Shown piece after piece: positions 46,980-58,500 of a DNA stretch of 64,000 nt. The position numbers and the translations under genes are program-made. Under the pieces are notes generated by a model. The model was not told the origin of the DNA. It saw nothing but the letters and a program-made list of their open reading frames with translations, and ran no database searches. Every line of letters starts with the position of its first letter. Position 1 is the first letter of the stretch. Source of the DNA: Camellia lanceoleosa (lineage: Eukaryota > Streptophyta > Magnoliopsida > Ericales > Theaceae); NCBI GenBank assembly GCA_025200525.1, contig CM045761.1, positions 134,170,223 to 134,234,222 on the forward strand, written 5' to 3'.

Positions 46980-49900
46980 GCATGCAAAACAAATGAATGA
47001 ATGCAAACATGCTATCATACTGTATGCTAAATGAAACATGCCCTAATCTAACCATCATAAGCTGGTAAATAAAAGGAAGAGAAAGACGTGGGGTTGGAAG
47101 ACATACATCACACGCACGCACACTTATTATAATTGTGCCCTTGCTCGGAGGGTCCAAATAAATAATATACAGTCCCAAATGAATAATTACAGTCCGAATG
47201 AATTCAAAATCCTAATTAATTAACAAATTAATCTAGGAAAGCAGTAAATTGGCATGCAAGCTAGGGACTGCCTCGACTCTGCTCCGGATGATGAATGATG
47301 CATGCTCGAGTTGCCTGGCGCAGAAATCCATTACGATGCCTCAATTAGCCTCTGTTTACAATTAAGCCCGGAATATTGCGCGAAGCCTCAAAAGATTGCC
47401 TGTTTCTGATTTGCTGTAATAGAGAGCAGGAAAAGGGCATGGCAATGTATTTTCACATATGTATGCTTGACTACTTTTCAGGGAGTGTAGTCCTCGATCC
47501 TCGTGCCACCAATCTCGCATCTCGATGCATGATGGCCGAGGAGTCGATTTGCATGACTCAATATGGAATGAATGCACATGAAACACAACAAGACCGAGAC
47601 TCCATCATGGTTAATCCAGAGTGTCGGTGACTGGGAATTGAGACACGTTCCGTCACTCGGAGTATGAAACGTCCCTCGTTTCCCGTGCTTGAACTAAACC
47701 CTACTTCAAGCACAATGCAATATGTATGACATGCATAAATGCAATCCTAATATGCAACCTAGCATACACAATGCTATGAAATGACATACACAATGCTCGA
47801 TGTAACATGGCATACACAGTGTTCTAACATACAACCTAGCATGCGCAATGCTATGAATTGAAATGGCATACACAATGCATAATGGACTTACACCAACATG
47901 AGTGGACCTCAGCCATACTCACATTAGTGGCCATGAGATGAAAATGAGACACTCGAGATGCGTGCACACATACACGCAAACCGAGGACCGATCCTAAGGC
48001 ATAAATGCCACTCTAACAAACCATGGCAAGGCACAAAATATGGCATACAAACATGTAAGTTCTAGCACTGAAATGTAATACAAAGTGATCCCGAAACATG
48101 GAAACATGGCACTCGATGCATGGAACGGTCCCGAAACACAAAACTAGGCACATGTATTGACCTATAGCTATACAAAGCATGCATTATTTGATCATGAAGC
48201 ATAAAGACAGAACCAAGGCAGTCCCAAAATGTGAACAATTCTAGTTCAAAGCATGGCCAAAAGATGCTAGCAAGATGGCCTAACATAGCATGCAAGTTTG
48301 ACTAGCAAACATGGGTTACATGGCAAGTATATGAAGCAAGTGAGAACTCATCAAACCAGCAAAAATCAGTGAATAAAATATGCCAAAAAATGCCCAAATA
48401 ACCTCTGAAATGCAACCAACACATGCACAAATGATGGGTTTTCTTAGAGGGCATACAAAGGGGTTATTAAGCACATGCATCAAGGACACTTAGCATGGCA
48501 CAAACAACTCTGGAAATAAAATATGATAGCTCCAAAACTCACTAAATTGACCCCAAAATGTGACTAAGAAGCATGCAAGGAGGGGTCCCTTTGAAAGGCC
48601 AAAATGACTATCAAACAAGTCAAGGTGAGAGGGGGTCATCCCCCTCTGATTTGGAGGCTCAAAACAGCATCAAAGCCACTGGAAATCCACTGGATTCTAG
48701 TGGCTAGAAGGTCAAACAAAGCATGCAACAAGAGCTTAGGTGTAGGGCTCAAAATAAGAGGCAATCAAGCATACAATGAGGCATATGATCTCAAAAAAAA
48801 ATGGGACCTCAAACAAACTTGAAGATGAGATTAAAAAAAGATATTTTTCAGTTTATGACAACTCTCAAAAATGAACACAAGTAGGGCTAATCTATCATGC
48901 AAAAATGGCCCTAAAAGAGAGATTGGAGACAAGGGACAGTAGCTGGCCCCAAACAGAGGAGAGCCCTTCAAAAAAGTTGAAGAGGGGCTAAAAAAAAGCA
49001 CTTTACAGTTTATATCAAGTCTCGAAAATAAGCACAAGTAGGGCTAAACTATCATGCAAAAAAAAAAAGGGCCTACAAAGAGAGATAGGAGACAAGTGGT
49101 AGTAGATGGCCTTAAACAGAGGAGAGCCCTTCAACAAAGTTGAAGAGGGGCTCAAAAAAAGACATTTTACAGTTTGGCTCGGAGCCCAAAAATGCTCGAA
49201 AATAAGGCTAATAGATCATGCAAAAATAGGCCTAAAAGAGGGATAGAGAGACAAGGTAGTAGGAGACCTCAAACAATAAGAGGTCCTTGATCAAACATGG
49301 ATGGGAGCTCAAAATATGACTATTTACAGTTCAGGTCGGAGCCCAAAAATATAAGAAACAAAAGCTAAGATAGCATGCAAAATAGGGTAAAAAAAAGAGA
49401 GAAATGAGACTCACCCAGATAGCATGCAAAAGGGATGAATGAATGCAAACATGCTATCATACTGTATGCTAATTGAAACATGCCCTAATCTAACCATCAT
49501 AAGCTGGTAAATAAAAGGGAGAAAGACATGGGGTTGGAAGACATACATCACATACACACACACACACACACACTTATTACAACATTGCCCTCGCTCGGAG
49601 GGTCTAAATAAATAATATACAATCCCAAATGAATAATACAGTCCAAATAAATACGAAATCCTAATTAATTAACAAATTAATCTAAGAAAGCTGTAAACTA
49701 GCATGCAAGCTGGGGACTGCCTCGACTCTGCTCTGGATGATGAATGATGCATGTTCGGGTTGCTTGGTACGGAAATCCACTACGATGCCCCAACTAACCT
49801 CTGTTTACAGTTGATGCCGGAATGCTGTGCGAGACTTTTGAAAGTTGCTGATTTCTGATTTGCTGCAACAAAGAGCAGGAAAGGGGCATAGCAATGTATT

Positions 49901-51845
49901 TTCATATATATATGCATTCCTTGATCCTCGTGTCACCAATCACGCATCTCGATGCATGATGGCCGAGGAGTCGAATTGCACGACTTAATATGAAATGAAT
50001 GCATGTATAAACACAACAAGACCAAGACTCCATAATGGATAATCCGGAGTGTCGGCGACAGGGAATTGAGACACGTTCCGTCACTCAAAGTACGAAACGT
50101 CCCTCGTTTCCCGTGCTCGGGCTAACGCCTATCCCAAGCACAATGCAATATGCATGACATGCATGAATGCAACTAATATACAACCTAGCATACAAAATGC
50201 TATAACATGGCATACACAATGCACGATGTGACATGGCATACACGATGCTTTAACATACAACCTAGCATACACGATGCTATGAAATGAAATGGCATACGCA
50301 ATGCATGATGGACTTACACCAACATGAGTGGACCTCGACCACACTCACATCAGTGGCCATTAGATGGAAATGAGATACTCGAGATGCGTGCACACGTGCA
50401 CGCGAACCGAGGACCGAGGACCGACCCTAAGGCACGAATGCTACTCTACCAAAGCATGGAAAGGCATGGAATATGGCATACAAACATGTGAATTTCAGCA
50501 CTAAAATATGATGCTAAACAGCCTTGAAACATGGCAATATGACACCCGATGCATGAGATGAACCCCGAAACTCAAAACTGGGCATATGTAATGACCTATA
50601 GCTATACAAAGCATGCATTATTTGATCATGAAGCATGAAGACAGAGTCAAGGCAGTCCTAAAACATGAACTTTTCTAGTTTAAAGCATGGCCAAAAAGTG
50701 CTAGCAAGATGGACTAAAATAGCATGCGATTTTGACTATCAAACATGGTTTACATGCCAAGTATATGAAGCACATGGAATCTCACCATACCAGAAAAAAT
50801 CAATGAACTAAACATGCCAAAATATGCCTAAATAACCATGGAAATGCAGCCAATACATGCACAAATGAGGAGCCCCTTTAGAGGGCCATGCAAGGAGTTA
50901 TTAGGCACATACAAGATAGACATGAAGCATGACCAAAAAAACTCTAGAAATCAAATATGGTAGTCCCAAAACTCACCAAATTGGGCCTGAAAAGTGGCTA
51001 AGAAGCATGCAAAGAGGGGTCCCTTTGAAAGGCCAAAATGACCATCAAACAAGTCAAGGTGAGAGGGGGTCACCCCCCTCTGATTTGGGGGCTCAAAACA
51101 GCATCAAAGCCACTAGAAATCCACTGGATTCCAGTGGCTAGAAGGTCAAATAAGGCATGCAACAAGGGCTAGGGTGTAAGGCCCAAAATAAGGGACAATC
51201 AAGCATTCAAGGAAGCATGTGACCTCAAATAAGAAAATTCCCTTAATAAAACATGAATATGATGTCAAAACAAGCCTTTTTCCAGTTTATAACAAGCCTC
51301 AAAAATGAACATAAATAGGGTTAATCTATCATGCAAAAATAGCCCTAAAAGAGAGAATAGAGACAAGGGAAAGCAGATGGCCCCAAATGGAAAAGATTCC
51401 TTCAAAAAAGTTGAAGAGGGGCTCAAAACATGGCACTTTACAGTTTGCATCAAGCCTAGAAAATGAACACAAGTGAGGCTAAATCAACATGCAAGAAAAA
51501 TGCCAAAAAGAGGGATAAAGAGACAAGTGGTAACAGCTGACCTCAAACAAAGGAGAGCCCTTCAACAAAGTTGAAGAGAGGCTCAAAAAAATACATTTCA
51601 CAGTTTATAACCAAGTCCAAAACAGCTCACAAATAAGCCTAACATATCATGCTAAAATAGGCCTAAAAGAGAGTTTAAACACAAAGGGTGAGGAGAAGAC
51701 CTCAAACAGGGAAAGACCCTTGATCAAACATGTAAATGAGCTCAAAATATGCCTATTTCTAGTTCGGATTGGAGTCCAAAAATGCTTGCAAGAAAGGCTT
51801 ATAAATGAAGCAAGAAAAGACTAGTTTAAGGAAAAAGTGTGCTTA
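46980..51845. repeat. 2.44-kb direct tandem duplication within the giant LTR
   Basis: Unit 1 (about 46980-49420) recurs as unit 2 (about 49421-51845). The anchor 'gaatgcaaacatgctatcat' lies at 46999 and 49441, a shift of 2,442 bp. Similarity covers the (ca)n tract, the 'ggagggtc(c/t)aaataaat' block, the 'catacacaatgc' block (47750-47880 and 50190-50310), 'gggggtca(t/c)ccccctctgat' and the sub-repeats near the unit ends. The copies differ by scattered substitutions and small indels. Confidence 0.9.
48810..49340. repeat. About 160-bp sub-repeats, about four copies (unit 1)
   Basis: The core 'gttgaagaggggct' lies at 48976 and 49139 (period 163), with diverged copies before and after. Each has 'cagttt', 'atcatgcaaaa' and 'gagacaag' in the same order. 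The equivalent set in unit 2 has cores at 51410 and 51570. Confidence 0.75.
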
Positions 51846-52239
51846 CCCTTGAAGAGCAATGAACCAGCAGCCTTTGGACCAAGAAGAGGAGCTCCTAGCC
51901 TCTGGAAATCAGCTTCAAAAGGCTGAAATGGAGTGTGGAGGTGTGGAGCTATGGGTTGGTATGTAAATGATGTAAGGCTTTTAGGGTTTTGAGGCTTGGA
52001 AGAGAGGGAGAGAGGGAGATGTAAGCAAGGCTCTAAACAAGTTTTGTTAACCCTCTAAAATGGAGCTGGGGGGGGGGGGCTGGTTTTATAGTGGGAGGAG
52101 TGGAGGAAAGAGGGGAAAAATCAAATTCAAATTTTCCCCCCAAAAGACCCCCCATCGGATACAAGATCTGGGGGAAAACAGAGGGTGCAGATGTAAGGAA
52201 CCAGGTGAAGGGGTCATGGCCGGCCAGGTTCAGAGGGTT

Positions 52240-52510
52240 CAGGTGGCCGGCCGGCCAGGGTCAAAAGGGTCAAGCACAATTAGTGGCCGCCCATGTCATA
52301 TTGGTGGCCTCTCAAGTGTGTACAACACAAATATGTGGTCAAAACCCTGAAAATGTGAACCAGGAGAGAGAAAAACCAACTTTCTAGAGAGGTTCAAACG
52401 GGTCAGGAACAATTACTAGCCGGCCATGTCACATTGGTGGCCTCCCACAAATATGTGGTTGAGGGCCAAAGAAAGTGGCCCAGGAATGGTCAACACCAGC
52501 TTTCTAGCGA
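52240..52510. repeat. 133-bp tandem duplication near the right end of the giant LTR
   Basis: 'caatta' followed by 'ggcc...catgtca(t/c)attggtggcc' occurs at 52277 and 52410. The surrounding stretch is rich in 'ggccggcc'. The short copy at 32458-33108 has related 'ggtggcc(g/a)' segments. Confidence 0.7.
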
Positions 52511-53133
52511 GGAAAACGAGCGACGGAGAGCGATGAAGGAATAAAGCTGGTCTTCAGAACAATTGCTGGCCTCCCACCCTTCTACGACCTTTCTAACACT
52601 GAAAATAAGGTCCCTGCCAAAAATGGACCCAAACCGATGCAAAACGAAGGTTCGGGAGCCGAAGCACGCAGTCCAGGGCCCCGAAAACAAGCTGTTAAGC
52701 ACTGGAGGTGGCGTTTGACCACGAAGTTGGTCCCTCGAGCCACAGTGTCCCTCAAAAGAGAGTAAATAAGATGTGTGCCAAAAACCGGAGCAAACGGAGG
52801 TGGTTAAGCGGTCCCGAATCGAGGCACACGGCCAACGGCTCCGAAAATCGAGAACCGGGCTCCAAACGGGAAAAATGGCCTACGACCACGAAACGTAGCC
52901 TATGGGCACTGAGAGATGGTCTACAAGACCTCTCCCTCCCTTTGGGAAGAGAAAACAAAGAAAACAGGGCCTGGTTTGCAAACCGAGGCAAGGTACGAAA
53001 GAGTCCGAAAGTCCAGAGGCAAGGCTCGCAGCCGTGACTCCGCAACCTCAGAACGAGCACGATATGCAACATCACCGAGTGCTCAGTTGGTGATGTCTGA
53101 GTCTTAAGGTTGGTCAAAAATGGGGTGTCTACA

Positions 53134-53344
53134 GTATCCAATCAATTATGTTTGTCATTTAAATAATATGACAACTTGACATTTGGTAAACGGAACACAA
53201 TGATTTGTTTTGGGAAGAATTAAAAAAAGTAAAAATTTAAAAAAATTACTAAAAAAAAAATTATTTTATCTCTACTTTTTACACGTTTTTTCGTAAAAAG
53301 TTAAAAAATCACCCTAAACGTACTGATTTTTTTTACCATTTATT
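53134..53344. other. Short AT-rich spacer, no feature
   Basis: Contains 'cgtaaaaagttaaaaa'-type segments seen in MITEs elsewhere in the window. No gene. Confidence 0.4.
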
Positions 53345-54920
53345 TTAAATAAGGGCATTTGAATCATAAATCCAAATTTGTATTTTCTTTGCCTAAAGAT
53401 TCAGGTGCCAAAATACTATGTCCATAAGAAAAAGTTTTTTGTGAAATGACCAAACTACCCATATTTGTTTTGCTTAAAAGTTCATGCATTGCGTACAAAG
53501 TACAATGGCTTTTTATCTATACAAATTCACACATCTTTCTCTCTCTTTCACTCCTCGTCTTTCAATCTATCTCCAGGGTTTCAGAGTTCAACATCAAACA
53601 AACAACCATGCCTTCATTTGCGGTGGTGGTGGCATCTCCCTTACCTTACCGAAGACGAGCGTGCTATTTTGCCACTACAGCCGCTCATCCAATCCTAAGC
53701 CAAACCCTAGACCCGATCTCCCTCTCGCCGTAATCGCCTTCATCTCTTTCTCACTAAAGTCGCCCCCTTCTAGTACTTTGTGTCACTGTCTCTTTTTATC
53801 TCTCTTCACCATTACCTCCTCTCTTCATTTCTACCTCTAAGATCGACGAGGCACACGGAGATCGAGACCTATTAACACACCAAGATCAATATCGAACCAC
53901 TACCTTTGAGATCGCCATCTCTCTCTCTCTCTCTTTATGCTTTTGGTATCGTCACCTAGGTGCGATCTTTCTTCTTTTTTTTTTTATTTAATTTTTTAAA
54001 AATATCTCTATCTACAACTGCAAAGCCTTTATTGTGTTTCCTTGCAGGTTCATTCTTTTTTTCTTTGCAGATCTAAGTATTTTGGATGTTTTGATTTTTT
54101 TTTTAACGATTTAGGTTAATTAAGCTATGGAAATTTAGGCAAATAAAATCGAAGGATTTTTCATTTTTTGAAGATGATTCAGTTGCCATTGTTGACAACT
54201 CTTATGCTTGTGCTTGTTCTTGATCTCTCTCTCTGTTCCACTCTCTTTTTGTGTTGTGTAGGTGTATTTTGATCTTGATTTGCAGGGATTAAATTTCCTT
54301 GATGTTGTTGTTGTTGTTGTTATCCAAATTTGGTTTTTTTTTCTTTTGTTGTTGTTGTTGTCCAACAGATGATTTGTGTTTTGTTGAATCTGATTGTTTT
54401 GTTGGGTAGATCTGTTGATTATATATATATATATATATATGTATATTTGTTGTTTTAGATAAATCTATTCAAAAATTTTAATAGACAATAAAATTTGAAC
54501 AAATTAAATTCAATAGATAGAGAGAGAAAAGAGAGATGTAAAAATCAATAGATAGAGAGAGAAAAGAGAAGTGAAGAGAGGAATAAATAGAAAGAGTTTG
54601 AAAATGGTATAAATTTGAACAGATAGAAAAAAAAAGGTTAAAAATATTTAACACAAAAAAATATTTGAAAAGATAGTTAAAAAATTTGAATAGAAAGACA
54701 AAAAAAAAATTTATCCGATAAATTAAATTTGAACAGAAAGTTAACAAATAAATTAATGGATAAAAGTGAAAATAAAATGTCATTATAAAATAATAAAAGG
54801 ACTTCTCAATAAACTATTTCACGACCTCTCATTAATAAAAAATATCCACTTAACATAATGTCTTATATTTTCCTTACTTGGGATTTTTCAATAATTTTCT
54901 CTTTAAATTAAAATAAACCT
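53345..54920 (+). repeat. Dispersed repeat (family B), uninterrupted copy
   Basis: Matches 9601-9793 plus 12255-14000. The first 180 bp align well; the rest shares order (pyrimidine-rich leader, T-rich middle, A-rich 'gaacagatag' tail) more than sequence. Overlapping ORFs in 53446-53840 lie in three frames and lack similarity. A transcript cannot be excluded. Confidence 0.5.
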
Positions 54921-55562
54921 ATTCCCAAACCAACCCTCAATAATTTTTATAAAGAATTATTGTTATTGGATTGTTTAAAATCTTACCAGCTTTGTAAGGT
55001 ATAAATATTAACCATAGGCTTTGTTTGGAAACCATACGTTTTGAATCACATAATTTTATATTTTTTTAAGTAATTTTATAAAAATTTAAAAATTATTAAA
55101 ATACAAGAAAACGAAGCGTTACTCACCCCTAGGTCGGAAATTTGTTTTTGGGTGTACAATCGCTCAAACCAATTGAACGGTCAAGATCTCACCACGATGA
55201 AACGTACAGTCAGGATTCCGCCTTCAATTGGCTGTTTAAATCAGCCCCTGTTGCCCGCCCAAGGCCCAAACACTCAAAAATAATCATAACTCACTATTTC
55301 CCTAATCCTCTCTACAAACTTCCCATCAATATGCAAAACAAAACCCTTCAAAAACAATTTGAATTCGAGATCACATCCAAACCCTAATCGCTCCAATTTC
55401 ACTATCAACTACTCAGGTTTGATTCACTTCACATAACCATCTCATCAATTCGTATCTTGATTTCTCGATTTTCAATCAGTTGAAGAAACTGAGAATAATA
55501 GTATAATTTTTCTTGCTCACAGTTGAATTCTGGGTTTAGGGTTTTGTACAGACGGCCCTAAA
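54921..55562 (+). promoter_or_regulatory. Upstream and 5' leader region of CYCA1
   Basis: No TE of note. It includes an AACGGTCA motif (55176-55183), a 'gcccgcccaaggcccaaac' stretch (55252-55271) like cell-cycle/growth gene promoters, and a pyrimidine-rich leader before the ATG at 55563. A transcription start cannot be fixed. Confidence 0.4.
55173..55183 (+). promoter_or_regulatory. MSA-like element (AACGG core)
   Basis: ttgaacggtca has the AACGG core and YYA tail of the mitosis-specific activator element bound by three-repeat MYB factors; two positions 5' of the core do not fit. It lies 380 bp upstream of the cyclin ATG. Position and gene type favour it, but a single core can occur by chance. 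Confidence 0.35.
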
Positions 55563-58500
55563 ATGGCCACTCGAGGCCGGAGATCGTCATTCTCATCATC
55601 GCAATCTTCATCAGAATCAGAATCAGCATCAGCATCAGCATCAGGATCAGCATCGGCATCAGTGATATCATCGTCTACGGCCAAGAGGCACTTGGGGTTG
55701 GAGAACCCCGGGAAGGATATGGCACCGAAGCCCCAATTGGGAAAGAAGCGACCAGCTCTTGCTGACCTGACGAATCAGAGAAATGGTCCTCCGAATGCTC
55801 CATGGGCGGCTGTTGTGTCGAAAAAGCCTATGGTGCGTAATTTGTTATGTGAATTGATAAAATTTATTGGTTAATTGATATGGGTGTGTGTTGCTTTGCG
55901 CATATCATTTAAATTATAGTGGCCACATTGCTTAAAACAAAAAAAATTATGCCAGTCAAGTGATTAGTGTGTTCTTTATCAAATCTAAGGCGTTATGTTC
56001 TACTCTTGCCTTATTTTCCAAACTTTTTTTTTTAAAAAAAAATTGAGAAATCCACTTGGCACATAGAGAAGGCAAAGCTTTAGGACACCAACATATATGT
56101 TTAATGATGGAGAGTTTTATGTTGTCAGTTTTTAATGGATTGTTTTAGTTGAAGTTAACAACTTTTTCTATTTGATTAGATCATACTTGAGTTTTGTTAA
56201 TGAGTTGAACGGATTAAGTGCTTGTGCAAGAATTTAAACCATTGGTGGTTTCAAATTTCTTGATACAAAAATTGAATGAGATCATCACTTCCTTAATATG
56301 ACAGTAGAGGAGTTTTATGATTTTCTTAATTTGTTATGTGTGCAAGTTGATGATACATTTAAACAAGAAGGGATTGAAGGCACCTGGTGGACTTTATATC
56401 GTGGGGTGCTTGTTTTACTTACCAGTATTCTACCAAATGCAGAAAAAGTTACGTGAAACAAAATTCGCAACCACGTACTAATTCTATTTGGAAATCAGAT
56501 TACTTTTTATTTATTTATTGGGTTTCTTCCCTCTTCATCCCTGAACTACCTATAGGAATTGCTAATGAACATGACGTCTTTTTCATTTGAAAAGAAAATG
56601 TCTTGGTATAAACTTCAAGGGTCTTGCTAACAAGTGCTCCTAGGGCACAAGAAAAGGACAAAAATATGTCAATCTCGAGGCATTTACTACTAAATTCAAT
56701 ACACTTTTTATAAATTTCAAAAAATTTATAATCTTTTTATACTTTTTCAATACACTTTTTCTCACTTTCCCAATATTAACAAGTGGCATGGGGCACTTGT
56801 TAGCATTTGCCAAACTTTAATGGTTCAGTTACTAGTTAAGTTTTATACCTTAGTGACAGCTTGAGTGTCTTGAACTGTGGCGCATGAAATTCTTGTTGTT
56901 GGTCCTAGGCTCCTAGCCCCTTGGTGATTGTTCAGTACTGTTAGCAGCCTAGGCCTTGGTGGAGTTATGGGGGCTTGGTTGGGCTGTACTTTAATTGATA
57001 GCAAAATTATAGAGTATGAGTTGCTGATATTGACATTGACATTGACGTAAAGTTGTTTATAATTTTCACTTCGTTATTTTTTATGGCACTTGGAATATTC
57101 TACATGGTGCTAGTTTGAATTTTATTAATTTTCCATACCGTATATTGTAATCAAGGTTTCTTTCATGGTTTTAGTTTAACCAGTTTTGGATATATGTTAT
57201 GTTTTACAAACAGAAACCAGATGTACAAATATTTGTTTCAACTGAGAGGATTTAATATTTTTTATTAGATATACTGTGGTGCACATCTTGTTACACGGGC
57301 TTTACAAATATTTTGATTGCAATGGTTTTTACAAAAAAATATGCAGAGTATAGGTGATCAACCTTCTTATGTATATTTTTTTATCTTGTAAATGTAAGTG
57401 TAGGAAAGTTGCTTAGCTCTCTTTTCGAAAAATAAGTCATAACAAAGGAAATAAAAAAATCCAAGCATTATTATAATGTTTTGCCAATCGGAGAATGCCA
57501 GATCATCTTCCTGTCCCTGGACTTTTTTCAAATTCAAATACTTAGTTATAAAATTATTTTTTAAGCTTTTGTACTGTTGGATGAGACATGTAAGCAGAAT
57601 GAGATTAAAAAACACACTGTATAAAACAAAAGACGAATGAAGCCTGGCCTGGGACAGGATGAACAAAATGAGATCAACAAACACACTGCCATTTATTAGA
57701 TTAATTTTACTTTGATTTGCTCTGATAATATATGTCAAGTATTTTATTTTGTTGATGCTCTGTTTAAAAGTGACAATAAAATTTTATTCTAATTTGCTAT
57801 AATAATATGTAATCTGTCATTTATTTGTTTAATAGTAAAATTTTACTCTATTAAAGTTACTATTTTATTTTACTATTTTATTTTACTCTGTTAAAGTTAT
57901 GTTTTTGTAATTGTTTATTAATAATTATAGTAACTATGATGTGTAGTGATGATGATAGCATTTTACTATTTAAAAATTAAAAATTTATAGTAAACTTTAC
58001 TATGAATAAGAGTAAAATACATTAATTTTGATGGTAAAAATTTCACTATTTTAAAAAAAAAAAAAAAAAAAAAATTCATAGTCAACCTAGATTTTGTTTG
58101 ATAAATATTGATAAGAGGATTCTAAAAATACTGATTTTATTAAAAACGATATCTAGGTCAAAAGTTATATCATTTTAAAATTTAAAATATTAAATTAGTC
58201 ATCAAGGATATTTTGGTAATAGTGGTGTGTGCTGGGCTTTTAAAGGAATTTTTTTTTTGTGCTTATCGTTAATGTATTAAAGTTTTATTATAAGGGAGTT
58301 TTGATCAAATTCCCCAATCGAAAGTTCATTTTTCAAATATGGCACCTATGCCCATCCTGGTCAAGTGGCCACCTGGAATTACTCGTTAATGTATTCATTC
58401 CAATATTTTTGCATAGCATTCCAAAATTCTATACATGTACAGGGTTTCACATGATTCTAAACCTCAGGAGCATTTTTTTATTTTGTTATTTTTGTCTCAA

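Larger units (their letters stand above)
46015..53133 (-). repeat. Giant non-coding LTR-like element (family A), 7,119 bp
   Basis: Ends TGTAGACG (46015) and GTGTCTACA (53133), the TG...CA ends of family A. In LTR orientation (minus) it begins tgtagacaccccatttttga, a start typical of Tat/Ogre LTRs. It carries no protein domains. About 1.0-1.2 kb at its left matches 1932-3116 reversed, and both ends match the 651-bp copy at 32458-33108. Flanks ggttg and gtatc do not form a target duplication. ORFs in this region are not supported. Confidence 0.7.

Noticed and set aside
52060..53141. ORFs of 96-129 aa on both strands
   Set aside because: They lie in the GC-richer end of the giant LTR, contain a tandem duplication and show no domain.
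53446..53840. Three overlapping plus-strand ORFs (77-118 aa)
   Set aside because: Three frames open over the same pyrimidine-rich sequence with no similarity; typical of composition, not coding.
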